Source of the DNA: Pelotomaculum_B sp964543575
GTDB lineage: Bacteria > Bacillota > Desulfotomaculia > Desulfotomaculales > Pelotomaculaceae
Direction of reading: 5' to 3'
NCBI GenBank assembly: GCA_964543575.1
Contig: CAZIYV010000046.1
Span: forward strand, 1-22,779
DNA: 22,779 bases
Shown: positions 7,762-15,848 of the stretch, piece after piece
Layout of the letters: each line of letters starts with the position of its first letter
Numbering within the stretch: the first letter of the stretch is position 1
Program-made: the position numbers and the translations under genes
Notes under the pieces: model-generated
What the model was told of the DNA's origin: nothing
The model's input: the letters and a program-made list of their open reading frames with translations, nothing else
Databases searched by the model: none

Positions 7762-8646
7762 ATGCACATAGAGTACAGGGTAACAAACGATAATGATAAT
7801 CAAAAGGTCTCGCAGATTCTCAAGAACCATCTGAAATTTTCCCGTGGTGAGATACGAAGGATTAAACGCTGTGACGGACTTATGGTGAACGATCAAATGG
7901 TTCGTTTGAATTCGCTTGTGAAAGAAGGCGATTTAATACAGGTAAATTATCAGGATGATGATCAGCCGGTAATACCCCAGGATATACCACTAGATATTCT
8001 CTTTGAGGATGAACACATCCTGGTAGTGAACAAACCATCCAATATGCTGGTACACCCGCTTTCATATCATGTTCTGAACACCCTGGCTAACGGCGTTATT
8101 TATCATTGGCAGCTGCAAGGACATAACAGTAAATTCAGATCGGTCAGCCGGTTGGATAAAGATACTTCCGGAGTTATCTTAATCGCCAAAAGCAGTTACA
8201 TCTGTCATCAGCTTGCCGGGCAAATGAAAAACGGCATGTGCCGGAGGGAATACCTGGCAGTGGTGCATAACAGAATTACTATGGATTCTGGCATAATTGA
8301 TTTCCCTATCGGTCGGCCCGATGACGGCTCCCTGATCTTTGGAGTAACATCTCAGGGTAAAGAAGCGGTTACTCATTTTACCGTAATACAGCGTTTCGCC
8401 GGCGGCAGTCTGGTCAAATTGCGGTTAGAAACAGGACGTACCCACCAAATAAGAGTTCATATGAGACATTTCGGCCATCCCTTAATGGGAGATGATCTAT
8501 ACGGGGGCAGTTTAGATCTGATCCATCGTCAGGCTTTACATAGTTGGCGTCTGGAGTTTAACCACCCTGTCACCAGGGAACACATGCGAATGGAGGCCCC
8601 TCTGCCGGGTGATATGACATCTTTAATTCATAAGTTGAAAATATAA
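7762..8646 (+). CDS. RluA-family rRNA/tRNA pseudouridine synthase
   Basis: The 294-residue protein has an N-terminal S4 RNA-binding domain at about residues 12-60 and the RluA catalytic core. The core includes VVNKPSNMLVHP at about residues 91-102, the catalytic motif RLDKDTSG with the nucleophilic Asp at about residue 132, and the C-terminal LETGRTHQIRVHM block. This family isomerises specific uridines in 23S rRNA or tRNA to pseudouridine. The S4 domain fits the RluC/RluD branch, but the target base cannot be read from sequence. TGGAG about 15 nt upstream of the ATG is a rather distant ribosome binding site. It is the last gene before a REP-like hairpin and a terminator. Confidence 0.9.
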   Translation: MHIEYRVTNDNDNQKVSQILKNHLKFSRGEIRRIKRCDGLMVNDQMVRLNSLVKEGDLIQVNYQDDDQPVIPQDIPLDILFEDEHILVVNKPSNMLVHPLSYHVLNTLANGVIYHWQLQGHNSKFRSVSRLDKDTSGVILIAKSSYICHQLAGQMKNGMCRREYLAVVHNRITMDSGIIDFPIGRPDDGSLIFGVTSQGKEAVTHFTVIQRFAGGSLVKLRLETGRTHQIRVHMRHFGHPLMGDDLYGGSLDLIHRQALHSWRLEFNHPVTREHMRMEAPLPGDMTSLIHKLKI

Positions 8647-8667
8647 TTATTCGAATATTTAGTATTA

Positions 8668-8696
8668 TGGACAATGGGGACAGGTTGCATTGTCCA
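8668..8696. repeat. REP-like hairpin, copy 2
   Basis: A 9-bp stem, TGGACAATG at 8668-8676 and CATTGTCCA at 8688-8696, with an 11-nt loop GGGACAGGTTG. As in the copy at 5653-5681, the motif GGGGAC straddles the 5' stem/loop border. It lies 22 nt after the pseudouridine synthase stop codon. The shared design with different stem sequences (compensated pairs) suggests the structure, not the stem sequence, is what is conserved. Confidence 0.55.
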
Positions 8697-8803
8697 CCGA
8701 TATTGATATTGATAAGATGCTGAAAAGACGTTATTTTATAACAGATGATTTCTCCTCTGGATATGGAATTCTAATTCGAGATGTAGCAAAGTTAGTTAGT
8801 GTG

Positions 8804-8827
8804 AAAGCCGGTAAAGCCGGCTTTTTT
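8804..8827 (+). terminator. Intrinsic terminator
   Basis: AAAGCCGG at 8804-8811 pairs perfectly with CCGGCTTT at 8817-8824 around a 5-nt loop, and the T-run continues to 8827. It would end transcription from the EFR1/plsC/RluA direction before the toxin locus. Confidence 0.85.
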
Positions 8828-9033
8828 CTATGGTTATTGTCATTGCAAAAAATCATTATGAAAAACATGTTAATTGTTGTCGGAAGATGTTGTAAAATTT
8901 TAGTAAATATTTGCAGGTATATGTTAATTTATGTTGAAATAACATGTAATTCTAGTAATGGATACATAAGGTATTAATGCTAGTATTTGAGCTATCTGGC
9001 CATTTAAGCATTATGGGAGGAGTAACACAATAA
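8828..9033. other. Upstream region of the RHS gene
   Basis: This 206-nt AT-rich region must hold the promoter of the RHS gene, but I see no convincing -35/-10 pair. It contains an ATGTT/AACAT inverted repeat at about 8921-8945. The strong ribosome binding site GGGAGGAG at about 9015-9022 lies 11 nt before ATG 9034. Confidence 0.4.
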
Positions 9034-11331
9034 ATGAAAATTAGCGTTAAAAAATATGTTAAATTGTTTTTAATTGCCTTTATTTTATTTTTATTAGCCT
9101 CATTTATTATCCCCAGATCTTTCGCCATAGCAGGCAATGATAATATACTACCATATTCAAACACAGATAAGATGCCGGCTGATGTGCTCCTGCAAGTAAA
9201 ACAAATTTATGAGCACTACAATGAAACGAGGAATTTTCAGTCTGACTTACGGGATGAAAATTTGAAATCCCTGGCTAAAAACATGGCTGAAACATCTGAA
9301 TTGCAAACCAGGGACATGTTACAAACTACCGGTGAGCAGACCAGTATTCCCATATATACAATAGGTGATCTAAGCAACATATCGCAAGATATGTCCGGTA
9401 ATTATATCCTCATGACGGATCTGGATCTATCAATTGTCCCAGATTGGACTCCACTGGTCGGTCCTCCTCATGGGTTGTTTGAGGGAATATTTGAAGGCAA
9501 TGGACACACCATAAGTAACTTACACTCCACCCGGGGCGGGTTGTTTGAAGGGATTAATGGAGGAACCATCAATAGCCTTAACTTTATTGATGTTTCGATA
9601 AATGCTGCAGGTGTTTCCAGGGGCGCGGGAGCGATAACAAGTTACAGTGAAAACGGAACGATTACTAATTGTAGTGTCACTGGAACGATTGCCTCCAGTG
9701 ATACTGTTGGAGGAATAGTTGCAACTGGTCTCGGCACAATCATCAGCGATTGCAACGTCAGCGCAACGATAGTATCGAACCGGGCGGCAGGTGGTATTGT
9801 TGGTCACAGTTTTGGTAGCGGGAGTTTTTCAAATTGCGTCTCATCAGGAACAATTCAGAGCACCGGTATAGCAGGTGGAATAGTCGGATATTTTGAAATA
9901 GGCGAGATTACCAGGTGTGTTAGTTCTGCTACAGTCACAGCCATGCCGGAAGGCTCAGCCGGAGGCATTGCGTATGGGTTATTTGACGGGGTTTCTCTCA
10001 GCAACTGTAGCGCTACAGGGAACATTTCGGGGAAATATGCCGGGGGATTGGTAATGTATGCTGAAGCCTACATCAACAACTGTTCTGCTGCTGGAGGTGT
10101 ATCAGGTTATGAAGCCGGCGGCTTTGCAACTAAATGCTTTGAAAATACAGTTATCAGTTCCTGTTATTCCACAGGCTATGTCTCGGCTACAAGCATAGCC
10201 GGAGGTTTCATAGGTTTCCTTGATGAGGACTGTCTGATTTCAGATTGTTATACAGAGAGTGATGTAATTCTCCATTATGGCAGTGATCGAGGGCAGGTTG
10301 GCGGCTTTGCGGGATTTTGTTTTGGCGGCGTCCAAGACTGTAAGTCATACGGCTACGTTCAGTTACATGGATCCGGTTATGCCGGAGGTATGTTCGGGTT
10401 TTGTGGTACTGAAAATACAGTTCCCAACCAGATAGTAACAAGATGCTATTCATACGGAAATGTTACAAACACTGGAGATAATTCCGGCGGTTTTGCGGGG
10501 CAAAATATTTCAACAGTGGTATCGCAGTGCTGCTCGCTGGGCGACGTCTCGGGAGATGGCGATTATGTAGGAGGTTTCGCTGGCAAAGATTACGGGGCTA
10601 TCACTGACTGTTACGCCCATGGAGATGTTACAGGAGTTGATTTTGTTGGAGGCTTCTTGGGCTATGGTACAAGTCCCCTTATAAACAGCTATTCAAAAGG
10701 ACGTGTCACAGCATCCGGTGAAAATGTTGGGGGCTTAATCGGAAACCAGGATTTCACTGATAAAGGCGGTACAACTACATCTTGTTACTACGACAGGGAA
10801 ACGTCGGGACAAGCAGACACCGGCAAGGGAACGCCGCTTTCAACCTGGGACATGACTCATATGGCAACGTTCACAGGATGGGACTTCTCTGATATCTGGC
10901 AGATCCAGGAAGGGGCAAGTTACCCCTATTTTGTGGATGGTAAAACCATCTCCAGAGAAACCCTGGGCAGGTGCCCTTACTGTTTCTTTGGCCGGGGCTC
11001 TATTAACCTCTCCACTGGCAACTTCATCTTCGAACATACCGACTTAACTGTGCCTTCTATTGGGCCTTACCTCAATTTCACTCGCTTTTACAACTCTCAG
11101 GATGACTATGCCGGTCCCCAGGGCAAGGGTTGGACCAACAATCTTGATATCCACCTGACCTTGAACCAGGACAATAGTATAAGTGTCGCTTACGACGACG
11201 GGCATGTTTATACCTTTCTTTTAGACAACGGCGCCTATATTCGGCCACCTGGCTGTTTTGAAACCCTCACCGAAGGGCCAAACAACGGCTATATCCTTAC
11301 TTTCAAGGACCCAGATAAAATATATTTTTAA
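9034..11331 (+). CDS. Secreted GLUG-repeat/RHS protein, N-terminal half (frame broken)
   Basis: The 765-residue frame starts MKISVKKYVK and has a clear signal peptide: basic start, hydrophobic core at about residues 10-27, and a likely cleavage near SFAIA. Residues about 155-590 are some 15 GLUG-like repeats, each near GGFxGxxxGxIxxCYSxGxV, which form beta-helical surface structures in known families. From about residue 635 (FGRGSINLSTGNFIFEHTDL) it enters the N-terminal RHS module that normally precedes YD repeats. It then stops at KDPDKIYF because of a +1 frameshift, and the next frame continues the protein without loss of homology-like content. With the frame restored the product would be about 1,955 residues, comparable to WapA-like secreted RHS toxins of Gram-positives. 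No wall-anchor motif is visible. Confidence 0.85.
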   Translation: MKISVKKYVKLFLIAFILFLLASFIIPRSFAIAGNDNILPYSNTDKMPADVLLQVKQIYEHYNETRNFQSDLRDENLKSLAKNMAETSELQTRDMLQTTGEQTSIPIYTIGDLSNISQDMSGNYILMTDLDLSIVPDWTPLVGPPHGLFEGIFEGNGHTISNLHSTRGGLFEGINGGTINSLNFIDVSINAAGVSRGAGAITSYSENGTITNCSVTGTIASSDTVGGIVATGLGTIISDCNVSATIVSNRAAGGIVGHSFGSGSFSNCVSSGTIQSTGIAGGIVGYFEIGEITRCVSSATVTAMPEGSAGGIAYGLFDGVSLSNCSATGNISGKYAGGLVMYAEAYINNCSAAGGVSGYEAGGFATKCFENTVISSCYSTGYVSATSIAGGFIGFLDEDCLISDCYTESDVILHYGSDRGQVGGFAGFCFGGVQDCKSYGYVQLHGSGYAGGMFGFCGTENTVPNQIVTRCYSYGNVTNTGDNSGGFAGQNISTVVSQCCSLGDVSGDGDYVGGFAGKDYGAITDCYAHGDVTGVDFVGGFLGYGTSPLINSYSKGRVTASGENVGGLIGNQDFTDKGGTTTSCYYDRETSGQADTGKGTPLSTWDMTHMATFTGWDFSDIWQIQEGASYPYFVDGKTISRETLGRCPYCFFGRGSINLSTGNFIFEHTDLTVPSIGPYLNFTRFYNSQDDYAGPQGKGWTNNLDIHLTLNQDNSISVAYDDGHVYTFLLDNGAYIRPPGCFETLTEGPNNGYILTFKDPDKIYF
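9499..10808 (+). repeat. About 15 GLUG-like coding repeats
   Basis: Degenerate in-frame repeats of about 20-40 residues share a GG(F/I/L)xG turn followed by a beta strand ending C(Y/S)SxGxV. Examples are GGIVGYFEIGEITRCVSSATV-like and GGFAGKDYGAITDCYAHGDV. A Cys recurs in most units at the same place. The repeats match the published GLUG motif in pattern. Boundaries are approximate. Confidence 0.7.
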
Positions 11332-14300
11332 TCCCGCCGGGCAACTGACTAACATTACCGACAAGAATAACAATACCCTCACCTTGACCTATTACGATGG
11401 GCTTTTGACATCAGCTAACGAGCCTGCCGGACGCAGTCTGACATTTGCCTATGACGCCAGCCGCCGCCTTAGCGGTGTCACCGACTCTGCGGGCCGGAGT
11501 GTGGTTTACACTTATGACAGCAACGGTAACCTGGCTGCGGTAAAGGATGTCCGGGATGGGATCATCCAATACCAGTACGACGAGCAAGGACTGACCACAA
11601 TTATCGATCCCGATGACAATATGATTTGGATCAACTCTTACGACAGTAACAGCCGGGTAGCATGGTTGTATGACAGTTACGTCAATGAAACCGCATTTAA
11701 CCACGATACAGCCAACCTCCAGACGGCCATGACCGACCCCCTGGGCAACACCATCACCGTCAGCTATGATGATAAATATCGCGGCACTGGTATCACTTAT
11801 CCGGGCGGCATTACTGAAAATTTCACTTACGACGCGAATAACTGCCCTAAATCTGTAACCGATGCCCTCAATCATACCACCAACTACGAATATGACGGAA
11901 GCGGCAATTTGAAGTATATTACTGACCCGGCGGGACAAGTAACAAGCATGGATTATGATGGAAAAAACAACCTGGTAAAGGTGATCAACGCAAAAAGTAA
12001 AATTACGACTTTAACTTATGATACTGACCATATAAATCTAAAAGAAGTAATAGACCCATTAGGAAGAATTACTACCTACGACTTTTATAGCAATGGGTTG
12101 CTGCACACCAAAAAAACTCCTGATCCAGATCCCGGCACAACCATATACGATTATCAGAACGGCCTGCTGTATACATTGACTGACCCGGTAGGAAATATCA
12201 CCACCTGCGGTTATGATAATTTCGGCTATCTTCATACCATCACCGACACCGCCGGTAAGACAACTGCCATGAACTATGACCCAGCCGGCAACCTGACCGG
12301 TGTGACCGACCCGCTGGGGTACAACACAAGCTTTACCTATGATTATCGGCACAACATATTAACCAAAACCGACGCCAGGGGCTTTGTCACCACCTACTCC
12401 TATAACGGCAACGGGCAACTTGAAAGCGTGCTGGATGCCTTAAACAACATGACTCAGTATAAGTATGACGCGGATAACCGGCTGGAGAAAATCATCGACG
12501 CCCGCGGCAATACAACCACATGCAGCTACAATGCTCTGGGCAGGCTCACCGGAACAACAGATCCTTTGGGCAACACAACCGGTTTTCAATACAATGACGC
12601 AGGTATTTTGACCATCAAGACAGACGCCAAGGGAATAAAGGTGCTGGAAGTCACTTATAACGAATTAGATAACCCTAAAAAAATGACAGACGCTCTGGGA
12701 AAATTCGTCAGTTTTGACGAGTATGACAATTTAGGCAGCTTAACCAAATACACCGATTCGAATGGCGTATCCACTCAGTTTGAGTATAACGACCTGAACA
12801 GTTTGCATAAAACTACCGTTGCAAATAATAATATTGGCAGTCAGGACTTTGACACACACGGAAACAGGGTGTCGCTGATCGACCCTAATAACAACACAGT
12901 CAGCTTCGACTATGATTCTGCCGACAGGTTAAGGAGCAAGTCAACTGTGTCTGCAGGCTCCATCTCTATGGAATATAACAATAGGAACCTTTTAAGCCTC
13001 AAGACTAACGCCCGGGGACAAATTACCACCTATGAATACGATGACGCGGGTCGTCTGAATAGTTTCACCAACCCGGATGGAACTACCTCCTATATTTATG
13101 ATCAGAATGGAAACCTTCTTACTACCACAGACAGTACCGGCACAACTGGACGTGTATATGACGCTTTAAACCGACTGTTTAAATATACTGATGCTCAGGG
13201 CAATATCATACAATACGGGTATGACGCTGTTGGCAACCTGCTTACCCTGACTTATCCCGGAGGCAGGCAGGTTCAATACGGTTATGACGCCGCCAACCAA
13301 TTAAAAACTGTCACTGACTGGTCAGGCCGTATAACTAATTATGACTACGACGTCAACGGCAGGCTGGTCAAAACCACCCGCCCCGATGGCACGGTAGAGA
13401 CGCGAGAATATAACGACGCTGGCCAATTAACTCAGTTGAAAGATACTTATGCCGATGGAAGCATAATCAACAGGTACGACTACACCTACGACGATGCTGG
13501 AAATATCAAGACAGACAACAATACCAACGAGTCGGACCCATTCACCACAAACAACGCGGTGCTAACTTATGCCGCAGATAACCGTTTAGACACCTATGAA
13601 GGACAGAATGTCCAATACGACGCCGACGGCAACATGACAGAAGGGCCGCTGGCCGAAAACATGGTCAACTTCACCTTTGACGCCCGAAGCAGATTGACCG
13701 GTGGCGGGAATACAAGCTACACTTATGATGCGCTGAACAACAGGGTCCGTGTAAGTGATGGTGTTCAGCAAACCAGTTATACAATTAATCCGAACGCTCC
13801 CCTAAGCCAGGTGCTGATTCAAACCGATGAAGAAAATACAAAGACCTATTTTGTTTACGGTCTAGGCCTGATTGGCCAGGAAACCGGAGGTGACTACCGA
13901 AGTTACCATTTCGACCATCTGGGCAGCACCATAGCCCTGACGGACCAGAGCGGCAATGTGACCGACTGCTTCCGCTACGCCCCTTACGGCGAACTGCTCT
14001 ACCGCAGCGGTAACATAACTACTCCGTTCCTGTTCAACGGGCGCGACGGCGTTATGACCGATGCCTATGACTTGTACTACATGCGAGCTAGATACTACAA
14101 CCCGGTTGCTAAGAGGTTCATTAGCCCGGACACGCTCCTGGGTGTAATCACCAACCCGCAGTCACAGAACAGGTATATATACTGTGAAGGGAATCCGGTG
14201 AATTATGTTGATCCTATGGGGTTTAGTATATCAAATTATCGAGTCGATTATCCGATGGTTTACTCCAAATATTTTGAAAGATTTGATTCTTATGAAGATG

Positions 14301-14911
14301 CTTATCAATATTATCTATCATTGCCACACAGGATTTATTTACAAGTTGTTAAGAATAATAACTGTCTTTTAGAGCATGAGACTATTGACTTATATGCATT
14401 ATATAAAAAGAATCAATATGAAAGAGAGTTCTATGTTTTAAATGAGTTAATTATTGCAGAAGGGGAGAGTTATAATTTAGATGCTAAAAAGGAAGCTATA
14501 AAAAATTTACAGGAGATTGAGATTGAAGAAACACCCATAATAATCTCTGGGAATGCAGGTGGGGCAAGTAAACAAATACGTGCAGGGATACTTGCTCAAA
14601 ACAGGGCAGCAGGTAAAGCAGCTGAGTTAATTGTTGCGGAGAGACTGGTTGGTCAAGGCTCTAAAATTATTGGCAGTCAAGTAAGTGTACGTACTCCACA
14701 AGGGATAAGGAGAACAGACCATTTAATAAGAGATATTAATGATAATTTAATTGCTATTGAAGTAAAGTCTGGAAACGCTACAAGAAATGCAATGCAAATT
14801 GCAAAAGATATTTTTATTGAAACTGAAGGGGGTATTTTGGTTGGTAGTAACGCTGGTGATTTAATAGGACAGAATGTAAAAATTATTACAATAATAGAAA
14901 GAGTACCTTAA
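11258..14911 (+). CDS. RHS/YD-repeat protein, C-terminal half with PD-(D/E)XK nuclease toxin tip
   Basis: The frame is open from 11258, but no ribosome binding site supports that ATG; it is best read as the continuation of the gene beginning at 9034. From about 11330 to 13990 it consists of dozens of YD repeats (TYDxxGxLxxxTDPxG). The conserved RHS core end follows: YHFDHLGSTIALTD, RYYNPVAKRFISPD, RYIYCEGNPVNYVDPMGF. The core ends near 14223. The last about 228 residues are AT-rich variable tip. They contain TDHLIRD and, 14 residues later, IEVKSG, giving D-x13-E-x-K, the active-site pattern of PD-(D/E)XK nucleases. In polymorphic toxins the RHS shell encapsulates and delivers such a tip into a neighbouring cell, where it would cut nucleic acid. 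The tip function is inferred from the motif. The gene directly downstream is the likely immunity gene. Confidence 0.85.
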   Translation: MKPSPKGQTTAISLLSRTQIKYIFNPAGQLTNITDKNNNTLTLTYYDGLLTSANEPAGRSLTFAYDASRRLSGVTDSAGRSVVYTYDSNGNLAAVKDVRDGIIQYQYDEQGLTTIIDPDDNMIWINSYDSNSRVAWLYDSYVNETAFNHDTANLQTAMTDPLGNTITVSYDDKYRGTGITYPGGITENFTYDANNCPKSVTDALNHTTNYEYDGSGNLKYITDPAGQVTSMDYDGKNNLVKVINAKSKITTLTYDTDHINLKEVIDPLGRITTYDFYSNGLLHTKKTPDPDPGTTIYDYQNGLLYTLTDPVGNITTCGYDNFGYLHTITDTAGKTTAMNYDPAGNLTGVTDPLGYNTSFTYDYRHNILTKTDARGFVTTYSYNGNGQLESVLDALNNMTQYKYDADNRLEKIIDARGNTTTCSYNALGRLTGTTDPLGNTTGFQYNDAGILTIKTDAKGIKVLEVTYNELDNPKKMTDALGKFVSFDEYDNLGSLTKYTDSNGVSTQFEYNDLNSLHKTTVANNNIGSQDFDTHGNRVSLIDPNNNTVSFDYDSADRLRSKSTVSAGSISMEYNNRNLLSLKTNARGQITTYEYDDAGRLNSFTNPDGTTSYIYDQNGNLLTTTDSTGTTGRVYDALNRLFKYTDAQGNIIQYGYDAVGNLLTLTYPGGRQVQYGYDAANQLKTVTDWSGRITNYDYDVNGRLVKTTRPDGTVETREYNDAGQLTQLKDTYADGSIINRYDYTYDDAGNIKTDNNTNESDPFTTNNAVLTYAADNRLDTYEGQNVQYDADGNMTEGPLAENMVNFTFDARSRLTGGGNTSYTYDALNNRVRVSDGVQQTSYTINPNAPLSQVLIQTDEENTKTYFVYGLGLIGQETGGDYRSYHFDHLGSTIALTDQSGNVTDCFRYAPYGELLYRSGNITTPFLFNGRDGVMTDAYDLYYMRARYYNPVAKRFISPDTLLGVITNPQSQNRYIYCEGNPVNYVDPMGFSISNYRVDYPMVYSKYFERFDSYEDAYQYYLSLPHRIYLQVVKNNNCLLEHETIDLYALYKKNQYEREFYVLNELIIAEGESYNLDAKKEAIKNLQEIEIEETPIIISGNAGGASKQIRAGILAQNRAAGKAAELIVAERLVGQGSKIIGSQVSVRTPQGIRRTDHLIRDINDNLIAIEVKSGNATRNAMQIAKDIFIETEGGILVGSNAGDLIGQNVKIITIIERVP
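11317..11320 (+). other. Frameshift site in the RHS gene (A run)
   Basis: The first frame reads FKDPDKIYF then stop; the second reads QIKYIFNPAGQL. Deleting one A of the AAAA run gives FKDPDKYIFNPAGQL, which matches the usual start of RHS YD repeats. A one-base insertion here is therefore enough to explain the split. Genuine mutation, slippage and assembly error are all possible. Confidence 0.75.
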
Positions 14912-15007
14912 GAGTTTGAAATCTGAATATATAACTTTAAAAAGGTTTTGTATCTTTTGTCAGGAATAAATAAAAAGCTATTCCTAATAATGTGGGGTGA
15001 GTCCTCT

Positions 15008-15643
15008 TTGACTGATAAGAAAGAATTAAAAAAAGTCCTACTTAAAAGAGTTTTAGATTTTTTAGCCAATTATGGATTTTACAGAAGGTTATATGGGCAG
15101 TCATTTTGGAAACCTTTAAATGTTGGTAGAGGCATGATTCACTTACATTTTATAAACCACGCTAATGATTTTGATGTTACTGTTAGTGTTAGTATACGTT
15201 TTGACAAATTAGAGGAAATGATAAATGAAAATAATATGTTACTAAAAGAAAATGAAAAAAATTCAACTTCAACGATTGGAGTTGAGTTAGGAAATCTTAC
15301 AAAAGGAGTCCAAAAGAGATGGACAGTCAAGGAATTAGATGATTTAGAATTTGTTGCAAGTGACATATGTAAGATGATTGTTGAGGCGGCTTTGCCATAT
15401 ATTGATAAATATAAGGATATGAATACAATATTTGATATCATAATGCGTGATGATCCAGATGCTTGGTTATTATCTCCTTTTCGACATCGTTTAGCGATGA
15501 ATGCAGTAGGGTTGGCAAAACTTCTTAATAAGAATGAAATGTTAGAAGAAATTATCAGAGCTAAGACTAGGTATTTGGAAGAAAGAAATGATTATGGTCT
15601 GCAAATATTTATCCAATTTGCAAATAAAATAATTAAACATTAA
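15008..15643 (+). CDS. Probable immunity protein (DUF4304-like)
   Basis: I place the start at TTG 15008 (LTDKKELKKVLLKR), because GGGGTGAG at 14994-15001 lies 6 nt upstream; ATG 14990 is in frame but has no ribosome binding site. The product is about 211 residues, without a signal peptide. It begins with a helix, then LANYGFYRRLYGQSFWKPL, which resembles the FL-xx-GF-xR-xx-xxF-x-R start of DUF4304-type proteins found as immunity partners. The second half is helical. It is AT-rich like the toxin tip and lies about 100 nt downstream of it in the same direction, the standard place for an immunity gene in polymorphic toxin loci. The family assignment is tentative; the immunity role is inferred from position and composition. 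Confidence 0.6.
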   Translation: MTDKKELKKVLLKRVLDFLANYGFYRRLYGQSFWKPLNVGRGMIHLHFINHANDFDVTVSVSIRFDKLEEMINENNMLLKENEKNSTSTIGVELGNLTKGVQKRWTVKELDDLEFVASDICKMIVEAALPYIDKYKDMNTIFDIIMRDDPDAWLLSPFRHRLAMNAVGLAKLLNKNEMLEEIIRAKTRYLEERNDYGLQIFIQFANKIIKH

Positions 15644-15848
15644 TCTGTGTTATTATAATGTTTCAGAAGGAAGTATAAGGCACTAATTTCTCTTTCAAAG
15701 CTTTATTAGTGTAATTAAAGTTAATCCTTTTGACAAGGCAAAGATTTAAACTGTAATCACCCTTATTACACAGAAAACACTCACAACTAGGAATTTAAAG
15801 GAAACCAATGTGTTTAAAAAAATTATGGCAACTAACGAGGTGAAAACA
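15644..15848. other. Spacer after the immunity gene
   Basis: About 205 nt. It includes an inverted repeat, CACTAAT with ATTAGTG, at about 15681-15712 with a long loop. No U-tract follows closely, so terminator function is doubtful. The ribosome binding site GAGGTG at 15837-15842 serves ATG 15849. Confidence 0.35.

Noticed and set aside
8690..8977. 95-residue open frame after the pseudouridine synthase gene.
   Set aside because: It starts inside the REP-like hairpin, has no ribosome binding site and reads through a strong intrinsic terminator.
11411..12352. Long open frames on the minus strand inside the RHS gene.
   Set aside because: They are shadows of the repetitive YD-repeat coding sequence in the opposite strand, with no ribosome binding site or recognisable product.
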